NCBI GenBank assembly: GCA_030220185.1
Contig: JASPKZ010001241.1
Coordinates: 1,974,001 to 2,038,000 of the forward strand
Source of the DNA: Diploptera punctata
Lineage: Eukaryota > Arthropoda > Insecta > Blattodea > Blaberidae
Length of the DNA stretch: 64,000 bases
Direction: 5' to 3'
Positions within the stretch are counted from its first letter, which is position 1. Every line of letters begins with the position of its first letter. Shown piece by piece: positions 1 to 10,855 of the stretch. The notes beneath the pieces were generated by a model. That model did no database searches, was not told where the DNA came from, and saw only the letters and a program-made list of their open reading frames with translations. The position numbers were made by a program, and so were the translations under genes.

Positions 1-327
1 AATTATAACATCAATATATATATTTACAAGTACGTATCTGCATATACAAGATATTAATTTATATCATTTGTTATTAGCCTACTAGACAATAGAGGTCAAA
101 CGAATTAATGAACTGGACGGTGAAATGTTAAAACATATATTTCTTCTACTTTTGCAGCTCTACAAGTGTGGTTTCTGTTTTTTCAAACTTCACCTCCTCC
201 AATCAATTCTGTTCATGATTCTCTTGTTTTCCATTACTAATATTCATTGTGGTTAGGCCACCCTCTAATACTTGTAATCGCTTCTTCACTGCTCTACTTC
301 TTCTTTTACTTCCATGGTTCTCACCAT
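1..327. other. Unassigned AT-rich DNA
   Basis: No gene, tRNA or clear transposon terminus was recognised. The segment ends at the TTAA that flanks the MITE starting at 332. Confidence 0.5.
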
Positions 328-331
328 TTAA

Positions 332-884
332 GGGGATCCGGAAGGCCAGATGTGATGAAAAAATGCATTTTCATTTTCTACCAATTAAAATAATAGAAAA
401 ATTCCTCTTTAATATGGTATAATTATCATGCCTGTATCTTATTTCTAAGTGTGTTTATTAGTTGTTTTAAATATTCTCCGACCCTCTAAAATGTTGGCGT
501 GAGCCGTCAACTCTCTCCGATAGTTAGCATTCATTTTTTCAATATATGAAGAACATTTTCGTCTAAACTATTAAAGCTGCAGACCTGAAATGTTCAGGGC
601 TTGAATATAGTGCTCATATACAACTTGTACCACATTGATGTTGTGGTAGCTCAGTAATTAAAAATTTAGGTTGCAAAAAACAGTGTAAAAAAACTGAAAG
701 AAAATATTTTTAAAGAAAAAAATATATTTTTCATATAAATGCATATCTATATAAATCCTTATGAAAGAAGACTCTAAATATATGGACCTTTCCACTGTAA
801 ACATTTCAACTTGATAGGATTAATAGTTCAGGAGAAAATGTTCCTTACATTTAACATTATAAGTATAGGACGTTCCAGGTCCCC
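332..884. mobile_element. TTAA-flanked MITE (piggyBac-like ends)
   Basis: A 553-bp segment is flanked on both sides by TTAA (328-331 and 885-888). Its ends are imperfect inverted repeats: the left end begins GGGGATCCGGAAGG and the right end, read on the minus strand, begins GGGGACCTGGAACG. TTAA duplication is the hallmark of piggyBac-type transposases. The interior is AT-rich and has no ORF, so this would be a non-autonomous copy. The inverted repeat is only about 17 bp, so a chance match is possible but unlikely together with the TTAA pair. Confidence 0.6.
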
Positions 885-888
885 TTAA

Positions 889-1371
889 GATATTTCGGAC
901 GTTCTATTTTCATTCATTCTATGATTGAGTCCTAACCTACTCACTCAAAGTGATTTTATAAATTTTAAAATATCCTGTTACATGTAAATTTGTTCTATTT
1001 CATGATAATTTCTTATTCTTGCTACTACACTTACACATATTGTTCGATAGAATTGTCTTTTTTTTTAATAGTCTTAACATATTTCATTTTCTATTTCTAG
1101 TCTTTTAATGTTTCAGTTGCTTATGTTACTACTGCTCACATTAATGTTTCTATTTCGATTCTCTGGACGGAAGGGAGTATTTAAAAAAAATATACTTTAT
1201 TATAAGATTTGTTTCTAGACAGAAGTTTATTATTTATTTAAATTTGTTCAATTTGATTTTATCAATTTTTATTTAAATCTACCCCAAGTAACTGAAATTA
1301 TCAGTATTTTCAAATACGTGATGTTAATTTTGATAGGTTTCAAGAAATTTCTTCCATTGAATACGTGCCTC

Positions 1372-1407
<36 letters not shown>

Positions 1408-2616
1408 AATTTAATAAAACCCTTTATCACCCGTACATATTACCTCCAATATTTCTACTATTAGTGCTATATTTCTGGTTATAACAGCAATATAATCTCG
1501 TAAAAACATAAGTTTCTTCCGTTTAATTTATTTATGCACTTTTTTGAGCCAAGTTAAATAAATCTGCTGAGAGAGTGTCGTTTCTCCGATGGAGATTTTG
1601 TTTAGTTTGAAACTAAATTATTTTAATTTATTGTATAAAGAATTATACTTTCTCAGATATGAAAATATAATTTTGATGTTCACATTAACTTCATAATTAT
1701 TGCATAATTGGCTATTTTATTGTATTAGGCAGCTTGACTAATGCGTCATAATTGTATTTCCCAATGGGAATCGAGCAAATCATAATTTAATCTTACAAGT
1801 GAAATTGTCATGTAACGGATATGTTTAATAGAAACTGTTGTGAATGGAGCTTATTTGTTTGTGGAGTTCACGTGTAAGTCAATATTGTTCATGTAACTTT
1901 ATCGAGTTCTTACTTTGAACCAGCGACCACGTGACTCATGGAACCTGCCAAGAGGTTTTAATATATTCTGTCCGCTTTCAGGCATATATAATTGTGCTGA
2001 ATACCGCTCAGGTCTTGTCATATTTTGATCCACCCGTGAATGGATTTATTGAATTTATTTGAGAAGAAAATTGACTTCATCTTGGAAGATGATTTGATCT
2101 TCGCATCTGGAAAGACGGCAAAATAATATGAGAAGAATTTTCCGCAATTTTTTAAGAACACGCTCTGAGAATAAAGGTGAAATATACGTGAAAAATAACA
2201 TCGCATATTTTGAATGTATAACAGTCGGGTGACGTCATATTGAAAATGAAGATTATGGAAATGACTCAACTTGATTTGGAATACGTAAAATTAATGAAAG
2301 ATAATAATATTATTATCTAACGTCAGTATGTCCATTTAATTTGTGACTTTAAATTTAACTTCATATTTTGTATTTTCCAATCTATTGTTTGTTCGAAATA
2401 AAAGTACGTGATCTTTCTGTTAAGCAAATTAGAAATGTATTTGTATATAAATGTATCTTGGAAAGAAATTAATTAATTGTTTTTCTTTCTTCATATTAAT
2501 AAAATTCCTTATATTTAATCAAATTTTACATATAATATTTGTCATTGTCTTCAACACAAAAATTAAAGCAGTTAAAAACGTGAATAATAAAAATATCTCT
2601 CAGAATTTAAAGAAAT
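889..2616. other. Unassigned AT-rich DNA with (AT)n
   Basis: About 1.7 kb without a recognisable gene. It contains a perfect (AT)n tract at about 1374-1402. The short open frames here are low-complexity and show no family motif. Confidence 0.5.
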
Positions 2617-2632
2617 ATCTAGGGCAGAGAAA

Positions 2633-2810
2633 ATAGATACATATAGACAAAAATGGAAGCAACACATAGACAGAATGAATGAAGATAGATATCCAAAACA
2701 AATAACAAAATATAAACCTAAAGGCACCCGAGATGTGGGCAGACCTAGAAAGAGATGGGCTGAAGTCGGAATGGGTCAACAGACCTAATCCATGAATGCA
2801 GATGATGATA
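2633..2810 (+). mobile_element. LINE-D 3' fragment with 16-bp target duplication
   Basis: This is the last 178 bp of a LINE-D-type retrotransposon. One frame reads like the C-terminus of the RT protein (WKQHIDRMNEDRYPKQ, then GRPRKRW). It is followed by CCTAATCCATGAATGCAGATG and a short GATGATGATG tail, like other copies. The flanks are a target site duplication: ATCTAGGGCAGAGAAA at 2617-2632 and ATCTAAGGCAGAGAAA at 2811-2826 (15 of 16 identical). Extreme 5' truncation is normal for LINE retrotransposition. Confidence 0.85.
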
Positions 2811-3510
2811 ATCTAAGGCAGAGAAATTTCTCCAAAATGAATTGTTTCGAAAGTGAAATAGAATAATTGATATCTTGGAGGAATTCTCAATTTGAAGAGA
2901 TATCTAGAGTTGGAAATTGATTCTAAAGCGTCTGCTTTCAAGTTATCATAGATTGAAAATAAGAACATTGTGAACTACTCCGAATAGAATTCGAACAAAA
3001 ACACTACTTAATATAAAATTATTAAAGGATATTGACAATGCAAAGTACACCTAAAGAGTTGGAAACAATTTCGTGCGTCTCAAACTCGCAAAAATTCGAG
3101 GAATATTATCTACGAATAACAAATACTGTCAAATACAAAATATTTATAACAATATATTAACCACGCTAGAAACAGAAGAAGGATTTACGACTACTAACAA
3201 GAAACGGAGTAGCATTCACCAAAAAAATAGTTCCAAGTAATACAACTGATTATCATCTCCAGACGACTATCCAAACTTGTATCGAAACAGCACCTTACTC
3301 TAGCGAGGACATGGCTTTCTCCTTTAATGAAGTTGCTCGTGTTATTATTAAATAAAATTATATAAATCACCAGATATGGATCATATATAAACCGATGTAA
3401 TTACAAATGTTCAAACATATCATCCTACGTTATTTACAACACTGTTTAACAAATGCTTTTATATAGCAGTGTTCCCGGATTGCTAGAAATGGGCAATTGT
3501 GAAGGTACTA

Positions 3511-4179
3511 CAGAGTTCTTCATTATAACCTAATGGGCACACGGCGTTTTGCCTGTGAGCGTGTGTGTGTGCCACAGCCGGCTTTGTTCCTACATAACTC
3601 CGTGCGTAAAGCATGTGTAAAAATCTTACCTTATACTGTGCTGTAACCGCTAGACGCATAATCGCTCCAATATTTTGTGAGCAGACTGTAAATGCAAAGA
3701 GGTGCCGAAATTATATTTTAACCCTATTCTTTCGTGAACTGTGAGAGGAAGAGAAATCGTATGGGTTGTTTTAACAAGTTTCTGCTACCGCTCATACAGC
3801 AGCGGAGTCCATTAATAAAATTAGGGAAGATAGAGCGATTAGTGTTAGTGTATGATCCTCTCGGTCCCTTGATTTAACAGTGTGTGATTTTTACTCGTGC
3901 AGTAAACTGAAGGACAAAGTTTACGAGACAAATCCTCATACATCGCTAGAACTAAAACAAAATATTAGAAATGAAATCGTAAATAATACAGTGGCCCAAC
4001 TTAATGAAGTGAATCAGAATGTATTTTCCCGATATAATGCCTGTTTAACTGAGGTTAGGTAAGATTTTTATACATGCTTTAAGCGTGGATTTTTTGTAGG
4101 AGCAAAGCCGGCTGTGGCACATCCAAACACACAAAGGCAAAACACCGTGTGCCCGTTTGGTTATAAATGAAGAACCCTG
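3511..4179 (+). mobile_element. Tc1/mariner-superfamily element with ~124-bp inverted repeats
   Basis: A 669-bp element flanked by TA (3509-3510 and 4180-4181). The left end begins CAGAGTTCTTCATT and the right end, read on the minus strand, begins CAGGGTTCTTCATT. The two arms stay alignable for roughly 124 bp (about 3511-3634 and 4055-4179), sharing GGGCACACGG, GCCACAGCCGGCTTTG and AAAGCATGT blocks. The interior codes for the C-terminal part of a transposase. Known Tc1/mariner elements insert at TA, which fits. Removing the element plus one TA restores the reading frame of the host LINE-F RT, so both boundaries are well fixed. Confidence 0.92.
3690..4062 (+). pseudogene. Tc1/mariner-type transposase C-terminal remnant
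   Basis: Traces of a DDE transposase appear in two frames. Around 3765-3790 a stretch reads FQQVSATAHTA, matching the usual FQQDGATAHTA block that carries the second catalytic Asp; here the Asp is not present. Around 3855-3885 SSRSPDLTVCDF is the third catalytic block (PxSPDL). It continues as KLKDKVYETNPHTSLELKQN and ends EVR followed by a stop at 4060-4062, which lies inside the right inverted repeat. The N-terminal DNA-binding half and the first catalytic block are missing, so the element is non-autonomous. Confidence 0.8.
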
Positions 4180-4506
4180 TACCAAAACCTTACTCCCTAA
4201 ATAAATGCTCAATATATTCTTACAGACCCATTAGCCTGCTTCCTGTCATGGGCAAAAGCCTTGATATATTAATTTGTCATAGATTAATGCAACACCTACT
4301 AACAGACGTATATTGGGGGAAAATCAATCCTACTAACAAACGTATATTGGGGGAAAATCAATGTGGATCCCTCCCCCAACGCTTAACAAAAGACGCAGTT
4401 TGTTGAATGAAGGAATTTTTCACCAAGATAGAAATCGAAATTCTTAAATCTCTTGATATTACTCGAGCATTCGATAGCTTCTGGTGGCCGGCAATCTTTG
4501 ATGTAC

Positions 4507-4661
4507 CTTACTTACTGGTACTATCAAACTCGTAGGTTCATGGCCGCGCGGACATAAGCTCTCCATACATCCCTATCCTGAGCTAATGCTTTCCAATCAT
4601 TCCCTGTATAATCTACTTCCCTCAAATCATAGTTAGTGTTATTCTCCCACCTCATTTACCG
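4507..4661 (-). mobile_element. LINE-C 3' end fragment
   Basis: About 155 bp matching the 3' end of LINE-C at 20520-20670 (shared GGTTCATGGCCGC, CATACATCCCTATCCTGAGC and TCCCTGTATAATC blocks). On the minus strand it ends with a GTAAGTAAG tail. It interrupts the LINE-F RT. The likely target duplication is only GTAC (4503-4506 and 4662-4665). Confidence 0.85.
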
Positions 4662-4984
4662 GTACTAATAATTAAAAATTCTCATTGAAATGTTTACAAA
4701 ACAATAGCCGACTATTATAGATATCGTAAAAGTCATCTGACCATCGGTAAGACAACAGTAACCACTACCATTAAAAGAGGATGTCCGCACGGATTTGTAT
4801 GATAACACTGGTCTACGTGATATTTGTCTCATGTGTACCGGTAGTTGCAGTTAATGCAGTTTTTATCGTGTTTTCAAATATTTATTCCGAATTTCTCCAT
4901 CGCCTACAGTTTTTTGTTTATTTCAATTTAAATTAGTGGATTTAAATAATATTTTTCAATAAACTTTTTTCGTCCATTTGTCCA

Positions 4985-5158
4985 TCTTGGCGCAGTGAGC
5001 GATGATCAGGGGAGCACTTTCATGAGGCGATTTCAGCTATGGAAAAGAAATATCAAGGTAAATGGAATCCTAATATGCTGGCCGATTATTGTTGGACCAT
5101 CAACAGGGATGCTCCACAGGCAAAATACAGTAGAAAATCGTCATTTCTTACTTTCTAG
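4985..5158 (+). pseudogene. C-terminal fragment of an uncharacterised arthropod protein family
   Basis: Translation gives LGAVSDDQG, then with a one-step frameshift GEHFHEAISAMEKKYQGKW, PNMLADYCW, RDAPQAKYSRKS and a stop at 5156-5158. From memory this is the C-terminal pattern (SDEQGERFH..YQGKWxxxMLADYCW..RDxP..YxRKS) of a multicopy family usually annotated as uncharacterised protein in insects and other animals. The right edge of the window (63629-64000) carries the middle of the same family. It lies just after the LINE-F remnant. Function unknown; the multicopy, fragmentary distribution suggests a mobile element, which is inference. Confidence 0.6.
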
Positions 5159-7070
5159 GTGAGTCCGAATGTTCGAATATTGTGTAGTTACGAATGTAGA
5201 AAATATTAGTGTTTGAAATTAGAAATGACTGTCTTTCGGAAAGCTTGCGTGATAGAGAAACCCGATATCATATTTGAATGCAGTAGAAAAAATACTATCA
5301 GAATCACACACTCTTCTTTCTGAGACAAAAAAAAAGTTTTCTTTTGTTGCTCGGTGTAATCTATTGAGTGAACCACTCTCAAAGGACAGTGTCTTTGCTT
5401 CTAAAATGTTTCGTTTAATATCAGAGCATTAAAATATTCTAGCAATCTGTAAACATATTTCGTACATTTTTTATTCTTTATATAAATTATTGTAAACATT
5501 TCTGTAGTTATTTACTTTCTTCAGTGCAAGTATAAACTGAAGTTAATGTGACGTTACTAAATCATCCTCCTAACCTTAATATCTACAGTTTGCTTCCTAG
5601 AGACTCAAAGTTCATAATTACATTTCTCAGTTTTATAATTTTCTTAAAGCCAGTATCATATCGAATAGTCCTCGATTTAGGGCCACTACATAGGAAATAG
5701 TCTTTTTTTTATTTCATCCGTTCTCTTGCCATCTAATGTGTTGTAGGGCTACTAAATTAATATTATATATAATTTTTTAAATTTCATTAGCAATCTCGTT
5801 TATTTTGGCCAGTTATATTCCTCCTTGCCATTTTTACCATGTTTATTTTCCTGATGCTAGTTTGTCTTGTATTAATTTCGTCTGCGTCATTGCTCTCTGT
5901 GACGTTTCGTGATCAGGATGTTTACAAGATAGAGTTGTGCGCACAAAGCATAACCCATTTTACAATCTAAGAATTGATCTTCTGTCCCTCATAAGTCCCA
6001 ATTGTGAAGCCAGATTTCGCTTTTATCTCCAGTATGTCCAGTAGCCACGACGAGTACCTGATAGGAATACATGGATCTTGTCAAGTAGTACAAACATGTC
6101 AACAACCTACAGCCTGAAGGCACCACCTACTGTCCTTTTGGCTTCCTGTAAATACATTATCCATATCCAGGTAAAATTGAACCTAATACTTCTGTTCTGC
6201 CCTATGCAAGACCAAGGGATAAGATGAGATTAAATTCTGATACTGAATTATGTCGGTTCAAGAGGACTCGTGCATTATCAGAGGTTCAGGTGAAATGAAA
6301 TATAATGAAATGAATAACATTAATAAGGATAAATTACGAAATCAGTTTTTTGGCGGGGTTACTAGCTAAAACGGTTGGAAAACCTGCTTTGCTTCCGATT
6401 CGTCCACAACGAACTCCGCTTTCAGTGACTTAGGCATGCATTCGGACCAAACATAAAGGGCTAGGATGTACCCACCTACGATATGGAGCTACCCTTCCAC
6501 ATATGTGACGCAGTAATTATGCAAATATTATTTAAAAATTATAAATACACTTATTATAGAAATAAAATAAGTAAATTGGTTAGGACAGCATAATTTTGTA
6601 GAATTACTTCAACAAAGAAATATAATATGAAATACTGCCTCCATAATTTTGGAATAATTTCGAAACCTACTTAATCAATTGTCCAGTAAAGAACTTGAGT
6701 AAACGTATTTATGTGTTTAGTAGAATGTTTCAATGTTGGCAGCGTTTATAAAGAGTGTTTTACCCTGATTCAGAGTGGATAATCTTTCACTTTTTCCTCT
6801 GGTTATATTAAAAAAAACGTACCTGCAAACGCTGGTTCATGGATTTGCAATTCTAAATTCGCTGGTTCACGTCAGAAGTGAGAAAGTGGAAGCGAGTCTA
6901 GCTGTCACGAGCAGATAATTCCACTTGTGCGCTTCAAACCACCTCTGACGTTATTACAGTCTACTCTAAACACTATTCCGAATGAAACGCATTCTCATTA
7001 TAATATACAGCACTACTCTTCCGCCTTGTTCAATATGTAAATATATAAAATATCGTCAACTCATATCCAA
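5159..7070. other. Unassigned DNA, possibly with a diverged SINE
   Basis: No gene recognised. Two weak resemblances: 6205-6310 has an AAGGGATAAGATGAGAT motif and AATGAAATGAAA-like runs similar to the SINE at 7075-7383, and 6360-6390 (ACTAGCTAAAACGGTTGG) resembles part of the SINE at 41123-41440. Neither is strong enough for a separate call. Confidence 0.35.
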
Positions 7071-7074
7071 CTCA

Positions 7075-7383
7075 AGGTTGGGCCGAGGGATGAGATGAGA
7101 TGAACTCCTATATGTAGAGGTCTGTGAATAATAAGGGTGCTGACTGACTAAGCCTGACGCACCATTACAGGGGTAGATGAACGGAATGAAATGAAATGAA
7201 TGTGATGAGTATAGAGAAACGATGGAATGGAATTGTGGTAGCGGAAAACGGGAGAAACCTCCGATAATAGCCTGCCAAAACTCTGTCTAGTTCACCATGA
7301 AACTCACATGGAGTGACCGAGACTCTATCCTGGGATCCCAGCTGTTAGAGGCGAGCGTCTAACCGCTTTGGCCACAGAACCGT
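7075..7383 (-). mobile_element. tRNA-derived SINE
   Basis: Read on the minus strand, the segment begins with a tRNA-like head, GTGGCCAAAGCGGTTAGACG (box A-like), followed by GGGATCCCAGGATAGAGTC, which occupies the place of box B but is diverged, then CTCGGTCACTCCATG. The body has a (ATTTC)n-like stretch (TTCATTTCATTTCG) and ends near GAGATGAGATGAACTCC. It therefore has the head, body and tail layout of a pol III SINE. No target duplication was found. Confidence 0.65.
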
Positions 7384-7390
7384 CTCAAAA

Positions 7391-7872
7391 TGTAAAAGCA
7401 TAGCTAATATTTTCCCTGTGTTGCTTAACTATAAAATCGTGACTAGTAGAAAATAGAGATTTATGAAGGAATAATATATAATTATCTCACATATTTTCAA
7501 ATAAAGGTTTAAAATTTAACCCTAGTCGTTTGCAAGAAAACATATCATTTTCTTTAATATCCAATGATTTCAATGCGATACATATAAACTGGAACCATAC
7601 GTCTTTTTAAAAAATCGCCCAATATAATTTTGGAGTCTTACTACATTTTCAAATTTAGAAATGAAATATTTTACCTTGTAGTGAATTATAAAACTTCATA
7701 AATAATTTGCATTATTTTAGATTTGGTTTTCAGTTGTACATCATATTCATCATGTACTTGCTTGAAATGTATTATGGGAACTGGTCTGTTACGTTCTCTA
7801 ACAATGGTATTTTTGATCACACAGGTGAACATTTCAATATGCATTAACATTTTATGAGGGTTTCGTGAGATG
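7391..7872. other. Unassigned AT-rich DNA
   Basis: No gene or repeat recognised between the SINE and the left TA of the pogo-like element at 7875. Confidence 0.5.
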
Positions 7873-7874
7873 TA

Positions 7875-8334
7875 CAGTAAAAGCTCCTTATGGGCGGTTC
7901 CCTTATTCGCGTTTTCATTATTCGCTGATTAAAAAATTGCGACACTGTCCATGTATTCGCGGCTAAAATTTCTCTTATTCGCGGATTCAGTCGGTATATT
8001 AGAAGGATTAGTATCCTTTTATAACGCGTCGGCAACTTTTTTTTCTGCAGGCATGTGCCTAGGTGGCTTTTACAAAGAGCCATTCAAACCAAATGGACAA
8101 ATTTTATTAACATCAAAGTAAAACAAACCCCATTGTCACTAAGCCTAATGTTCGTTGTTAAAAGCCACCGCCGCAGTATTTCACGTGACGTTGCGTCCGT
8201 TGATAAATGCTGCCCACGCCACGGTCGGAGTTTTATTGTTTCAATGTGTCATTCGTTGCAATAATTTTATTAACACGTGATGCTTCCGCTTTGTTGCCAA
8301 TTTATACGAGTAATGTCGAGTAAAAGGAAAGAAA

Positions 8335-8371
<37 letters not shown>

Positions 8372-8563
8372 TATTTATTCTGGCAGCGTTAAGGCCATAA
8401 GGCCCTCTCTTCCACTCAACCAGCACAAATACAAATAAATATTCGACAAATATAGATATACACTATACTAATTATAAACAGTTAAAGATACAATAAATGT
8501 AGCAATGTAAATTTCATGTATAAACAACATTTTATAGGGTAATAACAATAATGATACGATAAC

Positions 8564-8600
<37 letters not shown>

Positions 8601-8630
8601 TAAATATGATACATTATACGGGAAACACCA

Positions 8631-8674
<44 letters not shown>

Positions 8675-9543
8675 CACTGGATAATAATGAAGTCGAGTTT
8701 AGAGCAAATATAAATTTAGATTTCTTTTAAAAGTTGCCAATGTCCGGCAGCCACTTATTTCTTGTGGTAGGGAATTCCATTTGCGAGAAGTGGAGATGGT
8801 ATATGACATGGAGTGATGTGATGTCCTATGTTGAGGATAGATACTGGAAACGGGATGATAAATAATTGGGAATCGAGGTATGTAGGATCTTAAATAGGAG
8901 AATTAGACAGTGCGATTTTCTTCTCTCTTTTAGATATAGCCATGACAATTCGTGGAATAATGGAGAAATGTGATCGTATTTTCGAACATTAAATATGAAT
9001 CTGATACACATATTATGGACACGCTGCAGTTTGTCCGACAATCCGTCACTTATGTCAGTTAGTAGAACGTCACAGTAGTCAAAATGCGGCATCACTAAAG
9101 TTTGGATTAAAATTATTAGTCCCGAAGCGGAAAAAAATAGTGTTGCCGCTTAAAGTAAAAATATAAGTTCTTGGCCGTTTAGGCGTTAGCCAGTCGTTTG
9201 CGTCTATATCACGCTGTTTCAATGTTAATGAATCAAGAAATCCGATGACAAAATAAGGAATCTACAGCTGAATATCAATATTAATTGAAAGATCCGTTTA
9301 AATGCGGCAAAACCGGAAAATAATTACTAAGTTCTTTAAGCCCTTGCCTAAATCTGATAGTAATAATTAGAAATTGTTCAAAATCTCTCATTAATTGATT
9401 TTATTTTGATAATTTTTATTATATTTTGTAACCTTGGAACGTATCTCCTATTTACCCATACAAATTACCATTCCGTAATGGCGGTTTCTGTATTCGCGGT
9501 ATATTTGCGGAACATAACCCTCGCGAATAAGGAGCTTTTACTG
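7875..9543 (+). mobile_element. pogo/Tigger-like DNA transposon interrupted by LINE-A
   Basis: TA (7873-7874 and 9544-9545) flanks inverted ends of CAGTAAAAGCTCCTTAT on both sides. CAGT-starting ends at TA are typical of pogo-like elements. Inside, the plus strand has ATG at 8313 reading MSSKRKEN, where LINE-A interrupts. After the LINE, 9167-9234 reads VLGRLGVSQSFASISRC and then FNVNES, resembling the CENP-B/pogo N-terminal helix-turn-helix. The region to the right inverted repeat is otherwise decayed and lacks a DDE domain, so the copy is dead. Without the LINE the element is about 0.9 kb. Confidence 0.8.
8337..9116 (-). mobile_element. LINE-A 3' fragment inside the pogo-like element
   Basis: It begins, as the plus strand shows it, with (AAT)n at 8338-8369, then the LINE-A 3' signature (TTTATTTATTCTGGCAG, the palindrome AAGGCCATAAGGCC, CCACTCAACCAG). 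Further in, (AAT)n and (AT)n tracts lie at 8563-8602 and 8635-8673. On the minus strand 8826-9095 is an 89-codon frame starting MMPHFDYCDVLL and containing LQRVHNMCIRFIFN, the C-terminal RT region also seen in the full copy at 23389-23859. The flanks GGAAAGAAAAT and GGAAAAAAAT look like a diverged target duplication. It is 5'-truncated. Confidence 0.88.
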
Positions 9544-9598
9544 TATATTAAAAATATAATTTTTCCTTGTATTTATAAAATTATCTATGCGTTCTAAA

Positions 9599-9601
<3 letters not shown>

Positions 9602-9650
<49 letters not shown>

Positions 9651-9652
9651 CC
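9602..9652. repeat. (TA)n microsatellite
   Basis: About 50 bp of perfect TA repeat. The 22-bp stretch on its left (GCGTTCTAAAATCATATATA) recurs at 9659-9680, so part of the flank has been locally duplicated. Confidence 0.95.
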
Positions 9653-9680
9653 TATATAGCGTTCTAAAATCATATATATA

Positions 9681-10050
9681 TAGTAGAACTTTATTAGACA
9701 AAAAGTAAGATATTTACAATATTATTTACAAATATGGGTCGCACGGGCAGTAAACCGTACGTGCTGTTGACAGTCCGTTACAATAAAGTAATAATTGGTA
9801 CTAGTGTAAAGAAAAATAAACAACAAAAACAGCAATAACATTACAATTACATAAAGAAAACACAATAATAATATTACAATTAAATAATAACATAATAGCA
9901 TTATACACTAAAAACATTAACATTACAATTACATAAAGAAAACACAATAATATTACAATTAAGTAATAACACAATAGCATTATACACTAAAAAACATTAA
10001 CATTACAATTACATAAAGAAAACACATTAATATTACAATTAATATATATA
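9681..10050 (-). mobile_element. LINE-B 3' UTR fragment
   Basis: Matches the other LINE-B ends: ACTTTATTAGACAAAAAGTA, GGGTCGCACGGGCAGTAA, ACGTGCTGTTGACAGTCCG and AATTGGTACTAGTG. It then runs into about three units of the ~74-bp repeat (ACATTACAATTACATAAAG... ). Only one TAG remains of the trinucleotide tail. No coding sequence is left. Confidence 0.88.
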
Positions 10051-10847
10051 TTCGTTACTAAGGAAAACAAAACATTTAAGACTACTAGGTCAATACATTA
10101 ATCAGTAAAGTCAATGCATTGCAGTTGGAAGAAATCCTTTAATATTACGATCAATATGTTTCGAATGAGATTAAATTCGTAGTTTGTGCCGAATGTTTAT
10201 TAAACACTCCATTTAGTCATACAATTTATTTTGGGTTCTAAACTTTATAGGGAAAATATGTAATAATTGCGTGTAGATTTATACATATTCTAATATATAA
10301 AAATGAATGTTTGTTTCATTGTTTGTTTGTTTATTCGTACTTTATGTGCCACCATACCGTTGATCCGATTGTGATGGAGCTTTTGGAAAAATGTTTAGGA
10401 GATTCCCGGGATGAACATGAGCTTTAAGAGAGTCGTGATTCTCAAAACCTTCACCCTTAAAAATCGCCCTTTATAGTGGAAAACTTGAAAAAAGTAGCTC
10501 TTTGGACGCTTAAATGGCTTACGCTGCCTAAACCATAACAAATACGCAAAACTAACGTACACAGAATTGAATATCTCACAAAGCTTTACAAAACGTCCAC
10601 GATAGCATATGTTTATCTCTTACACACAACTCACAATAACCATTTTTGTCTTTCATTGATGCCAAGAAGATCGAGACAAGTACGTACAGCCCGTTCAAAG
10701 GTAAAATACTGTAGTTAGATTTAGTTATAGTATATTGCGATACGAGTGTGGTGAACACTTGATATGGATCGAGGAAAAGTTTAATAAAACGAGGCGCTTG
10801 CGTGGAGTTTTTTTTTTGAATTTCCGAGATTCCGTTGTATGTTTACC
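10051..10847. other. Unassigned DNA; possible Helitron-type start at 10289
   Basis: No gene recognised. TCTAATATATAAAAATGAAT at 10289 resembles the 5' start of many insect non-autonomous Helitrons, but no matching hairpin-CTRR end was found, so this is only a suspicion. Confidence 0.3.
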
Positions 10848-10855
10848 ACATGTGT

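Larger units (their letters stand above)
2990..4860 (+). pseudogene. LINE-F reverse transcriptase remnant (R1/LOA-like), interrupted twice
   Basis: A decayed RT on the plus strand, read in several frames. Recognisable blocks are the pre-RT region around 3060-3350, the finger region around 3400-3510 ending KVL, SYRPISLLPVMGKSLD around 4220-4270, ENQCG..PQR around 4350-4390, SLDITRAFD..WWPAI around 4445-4495, and TIKRGCPHG around 4770-4795. The DI.. FDxxWWPAI block is typical of R1/LOA-type RTs; clade assignment is by eye. Two elements sit inside: the Tc1-like element 3511-4179 and the LINE-C tail 4507-4661. Joining the sequence across the first insertion with a single TA restores KVLPKPYSL in frame. 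Many other frameshifts and stops show that it is dead. Confidence 0.75.
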
